DNA of 64,000 nucleotides from Acanthaster planci. Its lineage: Eukaryota > Echinodermata > Asteroidea > Valvatida > Acanthasteridae. Under the pieces are notes generated by a model that was not told the origin of the DNA, made no database searches, and worked only from the letters and a program-made list of their open reading frames with translations. The stretch spans positions 368,508-432,507 of the forward strand of contig NW_019091378.1 in assembly GCF_001949145.1 (NCBI RefSeq), read 5' to 3'. Within the stretch, counting starts at the first letter, position 1. Every line of letters begins with the position of its first letter. Below are positions 1 through 11,299 of this stretch, piece after piece. The translations under genes and the position numbers were made by a program.

Positions 1-312
1 CCATTTTTCTTCAATGCAGACATGTCAATCATAAAGCAGGCAGAAGTATCTACGAACACAGCCCTCGTCCATTAAGGAGTAAATGACATTTCGTGCATTT
101 TGTTTGGAATAATGCTTGACAACTCCCGTGGTCAAGAAGTTTACGTTTTGTACCGCCCTCTCTTGATTTTGATTGGCTATTACAAACATTGGAGATGGCC
201 GTGTCGTCTGCTGCAAGTACGGACTGATGTCCAGCCCCTCCTTTTTGTATAATGAGCTCCCCCTGTTCCCATGGGATGGCTCCAGTCTGTAAACCGGGAG
301 CTGAAAGGTGCA

Positions 313-560
313 CCCTCGGCCGTTTTCCAATACTCAACTTCGGCTCCGTCTCAGGCTTCAACTGTTTTTAACTAGCTGACTTTGAAGCTGTAAGCGCAGT
401 AATTAGTCTAATAGTGCCACAAAACATCAAATAAGATGCAAGAGAGCCAGAAATTACAGTAATCTAATTTAATTTAAACGCTTCAGGCCCACAATCGGGG
501 ATTGGTTTTGGGAACGAGGCCTCCGATGGACCAAAGTCGAGTATTGGAAAAGGGCCCTCG
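313..560. repeat. Imperfect inverted repeat, 22-23 bp arms
   Basis: The arm at 313-335 reads, on the minus strand, GAGTATTGGAAAA followed by CGGCCGAGGG. The arm at 539-560 reads on the plus strand GAGTATTGGAAAA followed by GGGCCCTCG. The first 13 bases are identical; the rest is a GC-rich near match. About 200 bp separate the arms. It could be the end of a decayed foldback element; no target duplication was recognised. Confidence 0.5.
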
Positions 561-786
561 TATATTTAGCAAAGATCGTATAGCGCCGCTTAGGTATTTA
601 GGCCGGAAATATGTCCGCCGAGCTCATTTATAAAAGTTATATACTGAAAATATTCTACATTAGAGGGTCTTGAGAGCCGTGGAACTGGGGAATTGAAAAA
701 ATCTGAGACTGAACCTCTGAGCCGGACTCGGGGCTTCCAATTCTGAGCAATTTGGATGCAATTAGGTCCGAAAGTGGCACTATTTG

Positions 787-822
787 AGCCATTTTGCAGA
801 GTGATGGTTTTTCAAAATGGCT
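787..822. repeat. Perfect 10-bp hairpin
   Basis: AGCCATTTTG at 787-796 is matched by its exact reverse complement at 813-822 with a 16-nt loop. It lies in otherwise featureless AT-rich DNA, and no function is inferred. Confidence 0.5.
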
Positions 823-1579
823 ACTTTTCTGGACCGGGACATTTTCTTCATTTTAGGGGTGGTCTGCTTCTGGTGAAAATTTCTCAAAAATTCATTGGTC
901 AACCCCCCGAAAATTGAAAGGAAAATGGAAGGGGACACGTGGAACATCATTTTTCTATGCAGCCTGAACACCTGTAAGAGTTGTGAGTGTGTTTAAAATA
1001 TTTGTGAAGTATGGGGATTTATCACTGCTGTCTTTGGGAATTTATTTGTTGTGGTGCACCCTGAAAGAAAATCATGCTGCTGTGGACTTGCAAACGACAA
1101 CATCGTGAATATATAATGTACTTTTCTGTACATACATTAAACTTATATTTTCTATAGAAAGCTATCGGTTTCTAAAAATTATTTAAAAGCAGTTTGCGCC
1201 TGCTTTTGACCAAACTGTTCGGTACAGCGGCCAAACGTTGCTTGCCACTTATGCTTAGCAGCGCATATACCTGGAGCATCAACAGAGGGCGCTATTAACT
1301 GCTGAATTCCCTTCATTTCAGTAGCTTCTCAGCAGTACCTGGCGAATTCAAGGAGTAGCAGGCCTAATTTAGGCCAATTTTGCCACTGCATCGATATAGT
1401 CTCGATTTCAACGAAGTTAAAGCTTTTCCTTTTGGTTCGAGTCGTATAAGCAGAGGGACGCAGAAGTGTACTGTTTGTGTATTAATTGAATTTACTCAGA
1501 CATGTCAAAAGAGAAATCCTCCCCACGCAACAACCCCACAACAAACCAGAATAAAAAGTGGACAAACATGAGGACAATT

Positions 1580-1618
1580 CACGACACACTTTCTTTTTTA
1601 CAGATTACATTTTTTATT
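1580..1618 (-). terminator. Candidate distal poly(A) site of the klf gene
   Basis: The plus strand has TTTATT at 1613-1618, which is AATAAA on the minus strand. About 25 nt downstream in the minus direction is a GT-rich stretch (AGTGTGTCGTG, 1580-1590), the usual layout of signal, cleavage site and downstream element. Other AATAAA words on this strand, for example near 3527 and 5263, could give shorter mRNAs. Only transcript ends can decide between them. Confidence 0.4.
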
Positions 1619-1958
1619 ATTAAAACAATCTTTAAAACACGTGTGATAACAATTTGTATTAACATATTACAAATGAATCCCACAAATATAGCCCATCCCT
1701 TCATCGTTACAACCACTGAGTATTGCATCATGCCATTTGCATGAATTTACTTCAAATTTACATTCACCAACCTCGACAAATGGCCAGTGATATAGAGAAA
1801 CCAGCCCCACAAAAATCAAATAGAGCACCAATAAAAATTAATACAACACACAATTCCATTATAATAAAATATTACCCACACAATACAAAATAGCTTTTGT
1901 ATTTATAACAATTTTTCAACCCCATCAAGGGAAGTTAAAAAAATTATCAATTTTTGTT

Positions 1959-1977
1959 ATATATATGACATATATAT
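1959..1977. repeat. AT hairpin in presumed 3' UTR
   Basis: ATATATATG (1959-1967), a single A, then CATATATAT (1969-1977) form a perfect 9-bp inverted repeat. It lies within an AT-rich part of the presumed klf 3' UTR and could be a chance product of TA repeats. Confidence 0.5.
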
Positions 1978-3617
1978 GCTCCACAAAGCCACAGACATTT
2001 GAAACAAATGCTTCTATTCTACACACTTGGAGGCCATCAAAGTTGTTACATGTAAAGGGTTACTGTTACTGTCAAAACTGGGAATAATTATAATCTGCCA
2101 ATTAATCTGTGCATATGTGCAAGATGAGATGATTGTTGTCAGATTTCATATGCACATAGGCAAAGCTTCAAGTACAGTGTACGTTGTTGCCGGATCATGG
2201 GCACCATTCGAGCAGGGATTTGTGTACCTCTCAGTGAATGAGAGCACGTTTCACAAATCAGGAAGAGATTCAAGCTCGGTGCTGTGAGCCCAGAACTCCT
2301 TGTACTCACATTTTAACAGGGTTAGCAACTCTGTTGTGTGAACCCCACCACTGTTGAACTCAGATTTTTGAATCATACAATTCTTATACCAGGTCCTGGA
2401 TAACGTTTGTCAGTTTTACACATCTAATATGTTTCCTCCTTACTCGAAAGTTACGGCAGGTGCCAGATTAAATAGATTTAAAAGGAAACATCTATTTTGA
2501 CATGTTAAAAACAGTCACACATACTTCCAAGCACTGCCTGGGAGCAGCTGTGATGGTGTAAATATGACAAGTTCATTCCTAAATTGGCTGACAGGTGTAA
2601 CCCAAGGACTTTCCTGATCAACAGACATACCAAAAGAACAAGACTGGACGACAGTCATTCATTTGGACTCCTCTTAAACACAATATTCTCCTGTAAAATA
2701 TATGAAGCTTTCCCATCAAAAAGTACATTCAGTGCCAGTACTGCAGCGGTAAAAAAAGTTGGATTCTGTGTTTTTCTCTTCAGTGACATTTAAAGTCTAG
2801 TTCACCAGGCTAGAGAGGCCTTGTACTAGACAACTGCAAACGATACTGCATTATGGCCAAACACATTTCTATGTGAACAAAACACACAACCAAACCTAGC
2901 ATGTACATAATACTTCTAACTATTAAACCATAAATATAGATGCTACAGTTAAGGACTCTGGATAAAGTGTTCCCTCCACACACCTTGGGAGTCAGCGCAA
3001 CAATATCACATGAACATAAAGTATCACTGCAAAGTAAGTATTACACCAATTTTCTAGGTAGAGTTGCGGAAATATGACCAGCGCATTCATTTGTGAAATA
3101 CTTGTATAAATCAGATAAATATCCCAACTGAGCTGTAACTTCCCAACCCAAATGTAGCTCAAAATTTAACAGTACTGTGCAGACAGTATGTGATGCCTCA
3201 CAGCTTCAAGTTCTGTCCAAAAACATGCACTTATCAAACAAGGGCCCTGGTAAATGTGTGACGTGATATTCTTGCACTAGCTCAGAAAAGTTAGAACAAT
3301 ACTTAAAAATAACATGTTCGCACAACAAGACCTTGCAGAAGCTAAAGCCAGCAACAACTAGTTAATTGTTCACCAATATTAATGTGTTAATACATGTACA
3401 TCTATCTAATTGTGACAAGAGCAGATGACTTACATATTCAGCAAATATTCTGCCAATGACTGTTTAAATGTCACTTCTTTTTACAACAAAATTACCACAA
3501 AGAAATGTGCTAGTATGAGGTATATTTATTTTAATTCCATTTCTCGGAACAATCCTTCCAAATAACTTCCGTCCTTCCCCTTCACAATTAACCTTGGCAG
3601 TGATATGCTGGCTGCTT

Positions 3618-3658
3618 TAAACTAGTTACAGTCTAGTGGTTAACCAGTAACTAGTTTA
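3618..3658. repeat. Perfect 12-bp hairpin in presumed 3' UTR
   Basis: TAAACTAGTTAC (3618-3629) is matched exactly by GTAACTAGTTTA (3647-3658). The 17-nt loop contains a second palindrome, TGGTTAACCA. A further copy of TTTAAACTAGTTTTA follows at 3662. In RNA this would form a stable stem with a possible nested stem. Confidence 0.6.
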
Positions 3659-4084
3659 TGGTTTAAACTAGTTTTAAGTATAAAACTTCTCAATGCAGTC
3701 TAAGTTAACACGGTGGTTTGCATGGGCAGCACAGTCACCCTCAAAAAGTGTTTGAAATTATAGACTTTCCATTTGTAAGTTTGCCTCTCATCCATTCAAA
3801 CCTCAGTTTTCATCACTTCCCTCCACAAGCAACCCCCAAACTACCCCACTACCATACTCGCCACCATTGGCCTTCATTTTCTCAATCTCACTCACTCTGA
3901 CTTTGTGCGATTTGTTTTTTCTCCCTTCATTTTCAAGCTTTCAACCCAATCCACTGTTCCTACCGTCGTCCTATTTGTTTAAAATCGAGTTGAAGCGTAA
4001 TTTTGAACATTTCTCTCTGGAGTATTTAAATCCCCCCCAAATTATTTTGCCCCAGAATGAGCATGAAAAATGATCAAAATCTTT

Positions 4085-4105
4085 TAAGCCTTATCGTAAG
4101 GCTTA
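4085..4105. repeat. 9-bp hairpin with 3-nt loop
   Basis: TAAGCCTTA (4085-4093), loop TCG, and TAAGGCTTA (4097-4105) form a perfect short stem-loop. It is one of several perfect hairpins within the presumed klf 3' UTR. Confidence 0.6.
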
Positions 4106-4567
4106 GATTACTGACAGCAATGACAATGATACCTGAGCCATATGTTGCTTCATACGGTGGATACGCATGACGATCAGCAGAATTGGTAAGCAAAAAGGAT
4201 ACCAAAAAATATGCATTGTTTGAAGCAACAGGCAAGCCACTCTCTGTGGCTTTTGCTTAATATACGGCACATAAACAGACACCATTTTGCACTTTGTAAC
4301 TATTAATAATCAATCACTTTTACAATTTTCATTATTGGTACAATTAAGTTTTTTTTGAAGGTTTTCACCGAGTATTTACAAAAGATATATATACAAAATG
4401 AAATTGTGTCGACATCTGTACATGGTTGGATGGTGACTTCCAAGACAAGCCCGCTGTGTCTCCCAGTAAGGCACCCCAGTCAATGGGAAGAGAGAAACCT
4501 AATACAATGGCTCAGCTACAGGTCAATGCTTACTCAATGGATAGGTTTCTTTAAAAACTCACAGCTT

Positions 4568-4592
4568 AACTGACCAATGATAATGGTCAGTT
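4568..4592. repeat. 9-bp hairpin with 7-nt loop
   Basis: AACTGACCA (4568-4576) and TGGTCAGTT (4584-4592) are exact reverse complements. It is the third compact hairpin within 1 kb of the presumed klf 3' UTR. Confidence 0.6.
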
Positions 4593-5630
4593 GGGACAGG
4601 AATTGGGGTGGGCCAGAATTTCTTCGGGGGAATACATGAGGTCACGATGACAACATTTTTTTTTAGAGATTCTATTTTCAAATAGTGTGCAGTGCATCAA
4701 CTTCCAAACCCTCTAAACCAATAACTGGATAAGGAACATTAGAGGGAAAGTTGAATCAAGAAATTCATACGGACACTAAACTTGTGAGTTGCAACGTTGA
4801 ATTGCCACATTTTTCTCATGCTTATTATCACCGAAAAGCGTGTTAGACTAACATAAAACAGCTACTATGATGATGTACACGTTCTCTGACTAAACTTCAC
4901 AGTATGCGACCACGGCCAAAATGAATCAATAAGACAACTCAACAGCAGAAATTCCACAAGATAGTGATCCACACAAACTGTCAATTATGATCTATACCAA
5001 TGTAATGTTACACTTGCAAAACTCTATCAAACGGGGCACGGCAGTAGGCATAATACTCAAAACAGCAGATGTAAGAGCCGAACTCTCCCTGCCCACCGAA
5101 AACATCAGTCAGACAGAACTCCCCCTGCCCCCCCCCCAAAAAAAAACAGTCAGAGAGAACCTTGGGGCTAGTTCGATATGTAATCATTTTTACTCAAGTC
5201 AAAGTTGAGAGTCGGTAAGATATTCCTCCTGCGTTACTGACAAAAATATTTAACAGCAGGGATTTTTATTCTCATTCCAATGGCAAAGTAAACAGAGTTC
5301 CAGTTGTACACTACCATCTGGTGTCTGCAATGTTACACTATATGGACTTGTAAAGCCTTCCACAGTGATTCGACATTGAAACTGACAGGCGAGCAGCTCT
5401 GAAGACTCCTCTTGCTTGGAAACTAAATAAGGCATGTCTACAGAGTACACAGCAGAAAACTCAGGATGAGTTGCTCGAGAAAGATGGCTCGAGAGAGACC
5501 ACTGTCATTCTCCACAATTTCAGCCATCTCCTGTGCACTGACCCTCAGTATGTACACGTACATCAAGCATCCCTCGGTCACAAAGAAAAGAGCTAGAAGG
5601 GTGTCAACTGATCCCCAAAAGAGTTCCTCC

Positions 5631-5803
5631 TCAATGCCTTTTCATATGCAAGGAGAGATGGTCTGAGCGAGAGAATGCTCGCTCACACTGAGGGCACTTG
5701 AAGGGTTTGTCTCCTGTGTGCTTGCGGTAATGCCTTGTGAGCTCGTCTGACCGGGCAAAACTCCACCCACATCCTTCCCATGTGCACTTGTAGGGCTTCT
5801 CTC
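5631..5803 (-). CDS. KLF3/8/12-type factor, last coding exon (fingers 2 and 3)
   Basis: This exon encodes the second and third C2H2 zinc fingers and the stop codon (TGA, 5633-5631). Numbering from the first residue of the exon at 11805, finger 2 has C174, C179, H192 and H196 with the contact helix RSDELTRH. Finger 3 has C204, C207, H220 and H224 with RSDHLSLH; the protein ends on H224. KLF fingers with these helices bind CACCC and GC boxes in nuclear DNA. The acceptor is strong, with a pyrimidine run ending ccctttccag. The phase joins exactly to 8083: G plus GA restores the Gly of the HTGEKPY linker. The very C-terminal end at the final His and the Lys-Arg-His tail are typical of KLFs. Confidence 0.96.
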
Positions 5804-8082
5804 CTGGAAAGGGGGAGGGTTGAGAGAAACAAGGAAAGATGAACCCATTCAGTATGAAATAGTATAATACCGAAGGAATTCACGTAAAGCCGCAATATTG
5901 TCCAAATGTTCATGTGGCCGTTGGCAACAACATGGTCACACCTAGCAAAATGAGTCTTAAGTTGACACGACCACTAAACATCTTGTACAATATGTGCACT
6001 GATAGGATCCCTAAAAATGTTAATACCCATACAATGCCCATTTTCATCATCACGCCAAACTGGGTGATTCGGAGAAACGGAAAGTTTGCTCTTTCCAATG
6101 CAAACTAAAAATCATAAATTAAGACTCACACATTTAATCAAACGAGGCCTATACATTACACTTCACATGATTAGAATGCTTAAATACAGAATTTGGCAAG
6201 CTGGGCAAACAAGACGTATGAAAAATAAGTCAGATATCCAAACTGCTACCCACCCCCCCCAAAAAAAGTTCAAAGTTGTTTAAATGCACTAATGGTTAGA
6301 CTTTCAAATTTTTCCTGGAGCATTTTTGAAGGATCAGCATGGCCCCCCCCATCAGTAAAAAGCATAAGCAATTAAGCATAAAAAAGATATTTTGTTTTTG
6401 TGATGTGGGCCCCCCCAAGCTGATACTGTGACCCCCCCTTAAGGCCTGAAGCTGGCGACGGATCAGCAGGACTAAGGAAGGTAGAAACCACAAACAATCA
6501 CTTCGCATTGGACTTCATGCTGGTTTCATGCACTTTGAAGGATATGGAAGGTTCCTTGAAAATGTGTCATGGGAGTAGATATTAAAGGTCACTCCTTGAA
6601 GCCAGCAATAGAAATTTATATGGCGAGTTCAAAACTCTTCACTTTGCTTTTCTAAACAGAGGAATGGAAATTCCTTCAACAGTGCCCCCCTCCCACATGT
6701 ACTCGATGTTCAACAAACGGGACAGGATGGTATATGTAGCTGGAAGGGGGAGGGCTGGGTTGCTGTGCCTAGGGACCCCTAGTTTGGACTAGCAATCAGC
6801 AAGTGACGGATGGGCATTGGGCCACTGAGACCAGAGGTGTTAAGCTACTTCCGGCTCACAAATGCTCCCCACATGAGGCGAGGTGTCAGCCAAATCTGCC
6901 CTTTCATGGTACCGATGGCCTCTGGGAATCCTCTCCTCTGGGTAAGGAGAGGAGGAGGGGGTGGGAAGAGATGATCCTAGAGCCTATGTTTGCTTTCTGG
7001 AGGTTTTGCATGATGGGGACTGTTGCAAAAAAATAGGAGTACTTCAAGACAATGCACTAAAGCTCAAAGTGTAATTCTTGTTTGGGAAAAAAAATCGGTC
7101 ATACCAGTAGTTTCTTTTTTTATCCCAAGGCCATATTCCTGTGACTGGGTGAAGTATAAACAGTTTATTAGGAACTAACATGTCTTTTAAGAGTTACTTG
7201 AAAGTACTGTTTAAATATACCAAAATCCAAGATGCTAGGATTTAGCTGGTTAAACTTGTAGATCAGCTCTCCAAATGGTGTCTTTCCAGCATGGGCTTTG
7301 TCCTTCATGAAATGGAATAATATCAAATCCCAAGCACCCTCACCAAAATGACTTGCCATGTTAATCTGCTTCTAGAGTGTAATCACCCTGGATACAATAC
7401 ACAAATGTAAGTGCTTTTTGGCAGCCTGCCTATCATAAAATTTGGACAGTTTTAATCATCAACTAAAAGCCTTACACAAATCACTAATTTGCATGTGATC
7501 TAGTCATGGACCCCTTTTATCAAGCCACTGATGATCTGTTAAAAAGTTTCCTTTTCAGCTTACAGTCAAAGGTACAGGTTACAAGGTGTAACAGCACCCA
7601 ACTAATTACAATCCCAACCTGTTATCCCTGGATGTTCGTTTTCCTGTCTCACATCAAAGAATCTTAGTATGGAATTTTCTTTCTTGGAGAAGCAACACAT
7701 TAGTGCATCACTCAGGGATGTAGGTCAGACTCAATTAAGGGGGCTAAGCCTTGAACTTGCATGCAGTCTGGGGACCAGAAGTGTGCAATTACGGTGCTGA
7801 CACTTTCCTGGTTGTCAATAAGGTAATTTGCCAGTCATCCAGCCTGACAGACGTAATAACAGGCCATGTGTACCCAGTGAGTATCCATTTCCACAAGAGG
7901 AGAAGGGGCCTTTTTCCCAGATATTGCTTTGTCAACCATTTCAGTCTAATCCAAGCTACGGGAGTCTCCTGAAGCTCAGCTTTTTTTCTCCTTAGTCTCT
8001 GCCTTTGTCTCTGACCTTTAAGAAAATCAGGCAGAACTCAAGGAGACGGAGGAAGTTGGGAGGGAAACCATGCCATATTCAC
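5804..8082 (-). other. klf intron between fingers 1 and 2
   Basis: This 2.3-kb GT-AG intron interrupts the HTG/EKPY linker. It contains several C-runs and A-runs (C8A7 at 6253-6267; C-rich near 6340-6440) and no supported exon. Open frames here are short, antisense or overlapping and have no recognisable domain. Confidence 0.75.
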
Positions 8083-8300
8083 CTGTGTGAGTCCTCATGT
8101 GGGCTTTGAGGTGGGAGCTCTTGGTATAAACTTTGTTACAGCCTTGGAACGTGCATCGATGGACCCGGCGTCGCTTGCCGTTGTCTAGTACGAGTTCGGT
8201 GGCTGCCCTGGTACCCCGCAGGCTGGTCTCTGAGGAGGAGGTCCGCCTGGGCCGGCCTGGGTGCCAGGGGCTCATGTGACGGTAGTCTACGCTCAGAGGA
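8083..8300 (-). CDS. KLF3/8/12-type factor, exon with finger 1
   Basis: The exon encodes residues 96-167 plus split codons at both ends. A Ser/Arg/Pro-rich stretch leads to a basic block, GKRRRVHR, and then finger 1 with C144, C149, H162 and H166 and the KLF-specific helix KSSHLKAH. Finger 1 most resembles KLF3/8/12 ([14 protein letters not shown]); Met replaces the usual Arg after the first zinc His (HMRTH). The acceptor is aaccgcag with a good branch site, TTAACTGA; the donor at 8082 is gtgaat. The incoming split codon GA+T gives Asp95 and the outgoing G+GA gives Gly168, so both junctions are phase-consistent. An ATG at 8275 lies inside the exon and is not a start. The basic block is a probable nuclear-localisation signal (inference). 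Confidence 0.95.
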
Positions 8301-10073
8301 CTGCGGTTGGAAAGCCTTCAGTTAATGTTAGAATTGGATAGTTTAGTTTAGAACATTTTTGATTACAACCCTAACTGTAAATACCAGAAATTTTGCTGGA
8401 AGGCCCCCCTCAAAAGGAAATTCCAACCTGTCTTGGAAGTTGGCAGTTTTTTCCGATTTGTAATGTCATGAACGTACATAAAGGAAGCAGGAAATCAACA
8501 GTTCCAAGGAAAAACTGCATGTCTGAAATACAAGAAGTGCCCTCGAGTTTGGCGTGAAGTTTTAATTCTTTTCTAACAGGAAATGTTGACATCTTCACAA
8601 AGTTAAATGGGATTATAAAAATCTTCTTCTTTCTAATTATTAGGCTACGGCTGGCAAAAACATAAGTGTCTATGGGAAATAGATTAAGACACTATCTGGC
8701 AGCTTCCCTGGGCATGTGCTCTAGTGCCAGTAATGGCCTGATTATTCAAATGCAACCATCCATCAAGCTACCGGTATTTGCAGTCACAGGACGATTTTCC
8801 ATGGTTGATCAGTGTTAAGCCATGCTGCGGTTCAGTGTTACTGCAGCATTTAGCATTCAAGCTGAGCTGTCCACAGTAATTTTTTTTCTTATTCTCTGCT
8901 CCTTTCTCCTGAGAACTGTCACAGCATATAAATAGCCCAATCTACTCAAAACCCTGCACCTGCAGTAAGTGTTATCAACAAGTGCCATCTAAAGTCAGGA
9001 ATTCCTTCCCCAGCTCCTAAGAAATATCCCCCAGTTCACACTTGGCAAATGAGCACTGACTTCTTGATACGTCTGCATATCCCAACGATAACTCAGTCCA
9101 GTTCTCTGACCCACAATGAAAATAACTCAAAGCCATTGGCCTTACCAAACTCTTCAATCATGAACAGAAATAAGGAAGCATCTCAAAAATTGGGAACGTT
9201 CCTATTCCATTGGACCGTTCCCACTGGAATACTGGTAGAGGGGTTTATCATTGCAATGTTCAACATTCAACCACCAAGCTTGCCGTGGTCAGCTTGTCTG
9301 GTCCGAGCAGACCAAAATGCTTTCCACTCTGCTCTCAGTCTATTTGTCGAGTTTTTATCCAACAAATTTTACTCACACAAGGTGTTGTCCCATTTTGTTC
9401 ATTATTTGAAAAATAAGCCTGGTAATTTCAGGAGAATATGACCTTTTCACAACTTGGCCCACCTAATCATCAACACGTTGCACCAAGAAAAACCACAGCG
9501 CCTGTTCTCCTTCTGCAAAAGATTACTGGCAGATGACGAGGCCGGCCTCGCTGTGAAACCAAAATTAGTCACGGCTTCATCAAAAATGCAACCTGACATG
9601 GCCTTAATACGCTTGCACTTTTCTGGCTGCTCAGGGTAGATGGGCTTTTCATCAAGGGTCTTTTGACTCAAATTAACACCACTTCTTATTTTCTCTAGAG
9701 TATGAAAAATATTACAGATTCTAATCCTAAAAAAATTCATACAGGGTTTAAATCAAAGTGTGACTCATTCTCACCGTGTGCCAATAGTCCCTTTTCCCAG
9801 GGATAAAAACAAGAACTTTATTTGGGGAATTTGGACTAGCTCAGTTTTTCAGAATGAAAAAGCTCAGGCAGGCGGGGGAGGGGGCATCATAGTGCCCTAT
9901 ATATACAAGAAGCATCTATCACATCTACGTTCAACTGGGGAATTCAAACTTCCCATCCTAAATCTAGAATAAGCCTGTAAAAATCTTTTTTAAGAATGGA
10001 CATTTAAAATCTCATTCTTTAACAGCTGCTTGGTTCTGCTTTCTGTAAAAAGGGGAAGGAAATGAAGATCCCT

Positions 10074-10217
10074 ACTGCACCACAGTCAGTGGATCTACTG
10101 CACTACAGTCTACAGACCTACATGTAATGTAGCAGTCTATAGACCTACTCCACCACTATCTATAGACTTACTGTACTACAGTCTGTAGACTGACTGTGCC
10201 ATTGTCTGTAGACCTAC
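10074..10217. repeat. 23-bp minisatellite, left of the gap
   Basis: Degenerate tandem copies have a period of about 23 bp and a core TCTGTAGACCTACTG followed by CACCACAG-like sequence. Clear consecutive units start near 10135, 10158, 10181 and 10204. The same motif continues on the far side of the N run, so the gap lies inside the array. Confidence 0.85.
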
Positions 10218-10937
10218 NNNNNNNNNNNNNNNNNNNNNNNNNNNNNNNNNNNNNNNNNNNNNNNNNNNNNNNNNNNNNNNNNNNNNNNNNNNNNNNNNNN
10301 NNNNNNNNNNNNNNNNNNNNNNNNNNNNNNNNNNNNNNNNNNNNNNNNNNNNNNNNNNNNNNNNNNNNNNNNNNNNNNNNNNNNNNNNNNNNNNNNNNNN
10401 NNNNNNNNNNNNNNNNNNNNNNNNNNNNNNNNNNNNNNNNNNNNNNNNNNNNNNNNNNNNNNNNNNNNNNNNNNNNNNNNNNNNNNNNNNNNNNNNNNNN
10501 NNNNNNNNNNNNNNNNNNNNNNNNNNNNNNNNNNNNNNNNNNNNNNNNNNNNNNNNNNNNNNNNNNNNNNNNNNNNNNNNNNNNNNNNNNNNNNNNNNNN
10601 NNNNNNNNNNNNNNNNNNNNNNNNNNNNNNNNNNNNNNNNNNNNNNNNNNNNNNNNNNNNNNNNNNNNNNNNNNNNNNNNNNNNNNNNNNNNNNNNNNNN
10701 NNNNNNNNNNNNNNNNNNNNNNNNNNNNNNNNNNNNNNNNNNNNNNNNNNNNNNNNNNNNNNNNNNNNNNNNNNNNNNNNNNNNNNNNNNNNNNNNNNNN
10801 NNNNNNNNNNNNNNNNNNNNNNNNNNNNNNNNNNNNNNNNNNNNNNNNNNNNNNNNNNNNNNNNNNNNNNNNNNNNNNNNNNNNNNNNNNNNNNNNNNNN
10901 NNNNNNNNNNNNNNNNNNNNNNNNNNNNNNNNNNNNN
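10218..10937. other. Assembly gap (720 N)
   Basis: A continuous run of N lies inside the 23-bp minisatellite, so it is probably a collapsed or unresolved part of that array. The run length may be an estimate. Open frames that cross it are artefacts. Confidence 0.97.
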
Positions 10938-11029
10938 ACTTAATGGCCCATAGTCTGTAGACCTAGTGGCCACAGCCTGTCAACCTAATGGCCCATAGTG
11001 TGTAGAACTATGGCACCACAGTCAGTAGC
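10938..11029. repeat. 23-bp minisatellite, right of the gap
   Basis: Units such as TCTGTAGACCTAGTGGCCAC and the diverged TGTGTAGAACTATGGCACCA continue the array seen at 10074-10217, with period 22-23 bp. A sub-variant with TAATGGCCCATAG occurs only on this side. Confidence 0.85.
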
Positions 11030-11133
11030 CCTTTCAATTCTCAAGGCTGCAGCCCTTATATGAACTGCCTCAAATTAGAAAGAATGATCCTCACTATTGA
11101 CTTTTGAATACTCGGTGAGATTGTCATACTTAC

Positions 11134-11299
11134 TCTGCTGCCTGTGCAACTTTGATGAGTGCTCCTGCCCCGCTTTTTGTGATGCTCTCCAGTGTCACTG
11201 TTGGCCGGTCGTCTTCCTCCCTGCCTGGCCTTCGTGGGACAGGTGACGGGGAGCCTACAATGGTACTGCTTCTCTTTTTCAGGTCCACGGGGCTGTCAT
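11134..11299 (-). CDS. KLF3/8/12-type factor, exon with second PVDL and VTLES tract
   Basis: This 166-nt exon encodes residues 41-94 with split codons Asp40 and Asp95. It opens with DDSPVDLKKR (residues 40-49), a second PVDL motif 28 residues after the canonical one. A Pro/Arg linker and the acidic stretch EEDDRPTVTLES (67-78) follow, then SGAGALIKVAQAA. The DD.P.VTL.S...G..AL pattern matches what I recall of KLF12 just before its basic region, which is the main reason for naming KLF12 over KLF3 or KLF8. The acceptor has a long pyrimidine run ending ctttctcag; the donor is a perfect gtaagt at 11133. The exon is phase 1 in, phase 2 out, agreeing with both neighbours. The role is presumably corepressor binding in the nucleus (inference). 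Confidence 0.9.

Larger units (their letters stand above)
1..1590. other. 3' flank of the klf gene, no gene seen
   Basis: This lies beyond the presumed klf poly(A) site. Two open frames of about 100 codons on the minus strand (25-361) overlap one another and resemble no family I recognise. Visible structure is an inverted repeat with arms 313-335 and 539-560, and a perfect 10-bp hairpin (AGCCATTTTG, 787-796 with 813-822). Nothing else is supported. Confidence 0.5.
1591..5630 (-). other. Presumed long 3' UTR of the klf gene
   Basis: The region runs from the klf stop codon at 5631-5633 to the candidate poly(A) site. It is AT-rich, lacks a convincing reading frame and contains four strong hairpins (1959-1977, 3618-3658, 4085-4105, 4568-4592) and a C10A9 run (5128-5146). 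Vertebrate KLF3 and KLF12 mRNAs also have long 3' UTRs. The extent is inferred; the true end may be at a nearer AATAAA. Confidence 0.4.
8301..11133 (-). other. klf intron with minisatellite and assembly gap
   Basis: This is a 2.8-kb intron interrupted by 720 Ns. It holds the 23-bp minisatellite at 10074-11029. An antisense open frame of 130 codons (9049-9441) begins with ATG but shows no domain and is of chance length. An exon could be hidden in the unsequenced part. Confidence 0.7.

Noticed and set aside
25-361. Two overlapping minus-strand frames of about 100 codons
   Set aside because: They lie in different frames over the same bases, with no recognisable domain and no splice or promoter support.
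8273-8275. ATG in the finger-1 exon as protein start
   Set aside because: The frame continues upstream to a good acceptor and joins in phase to the exon at 11134, so this Met is internal.
9049-9441. 130-codon plus-strand frame inside a klf intron
   Set aside because: It is antisense to the gene, of chance length, and without motif.
10176-10973. Long open frames of about 255-265 codons on both strands
   Set aside because: They are artefacts of reading through the 720 Ns.
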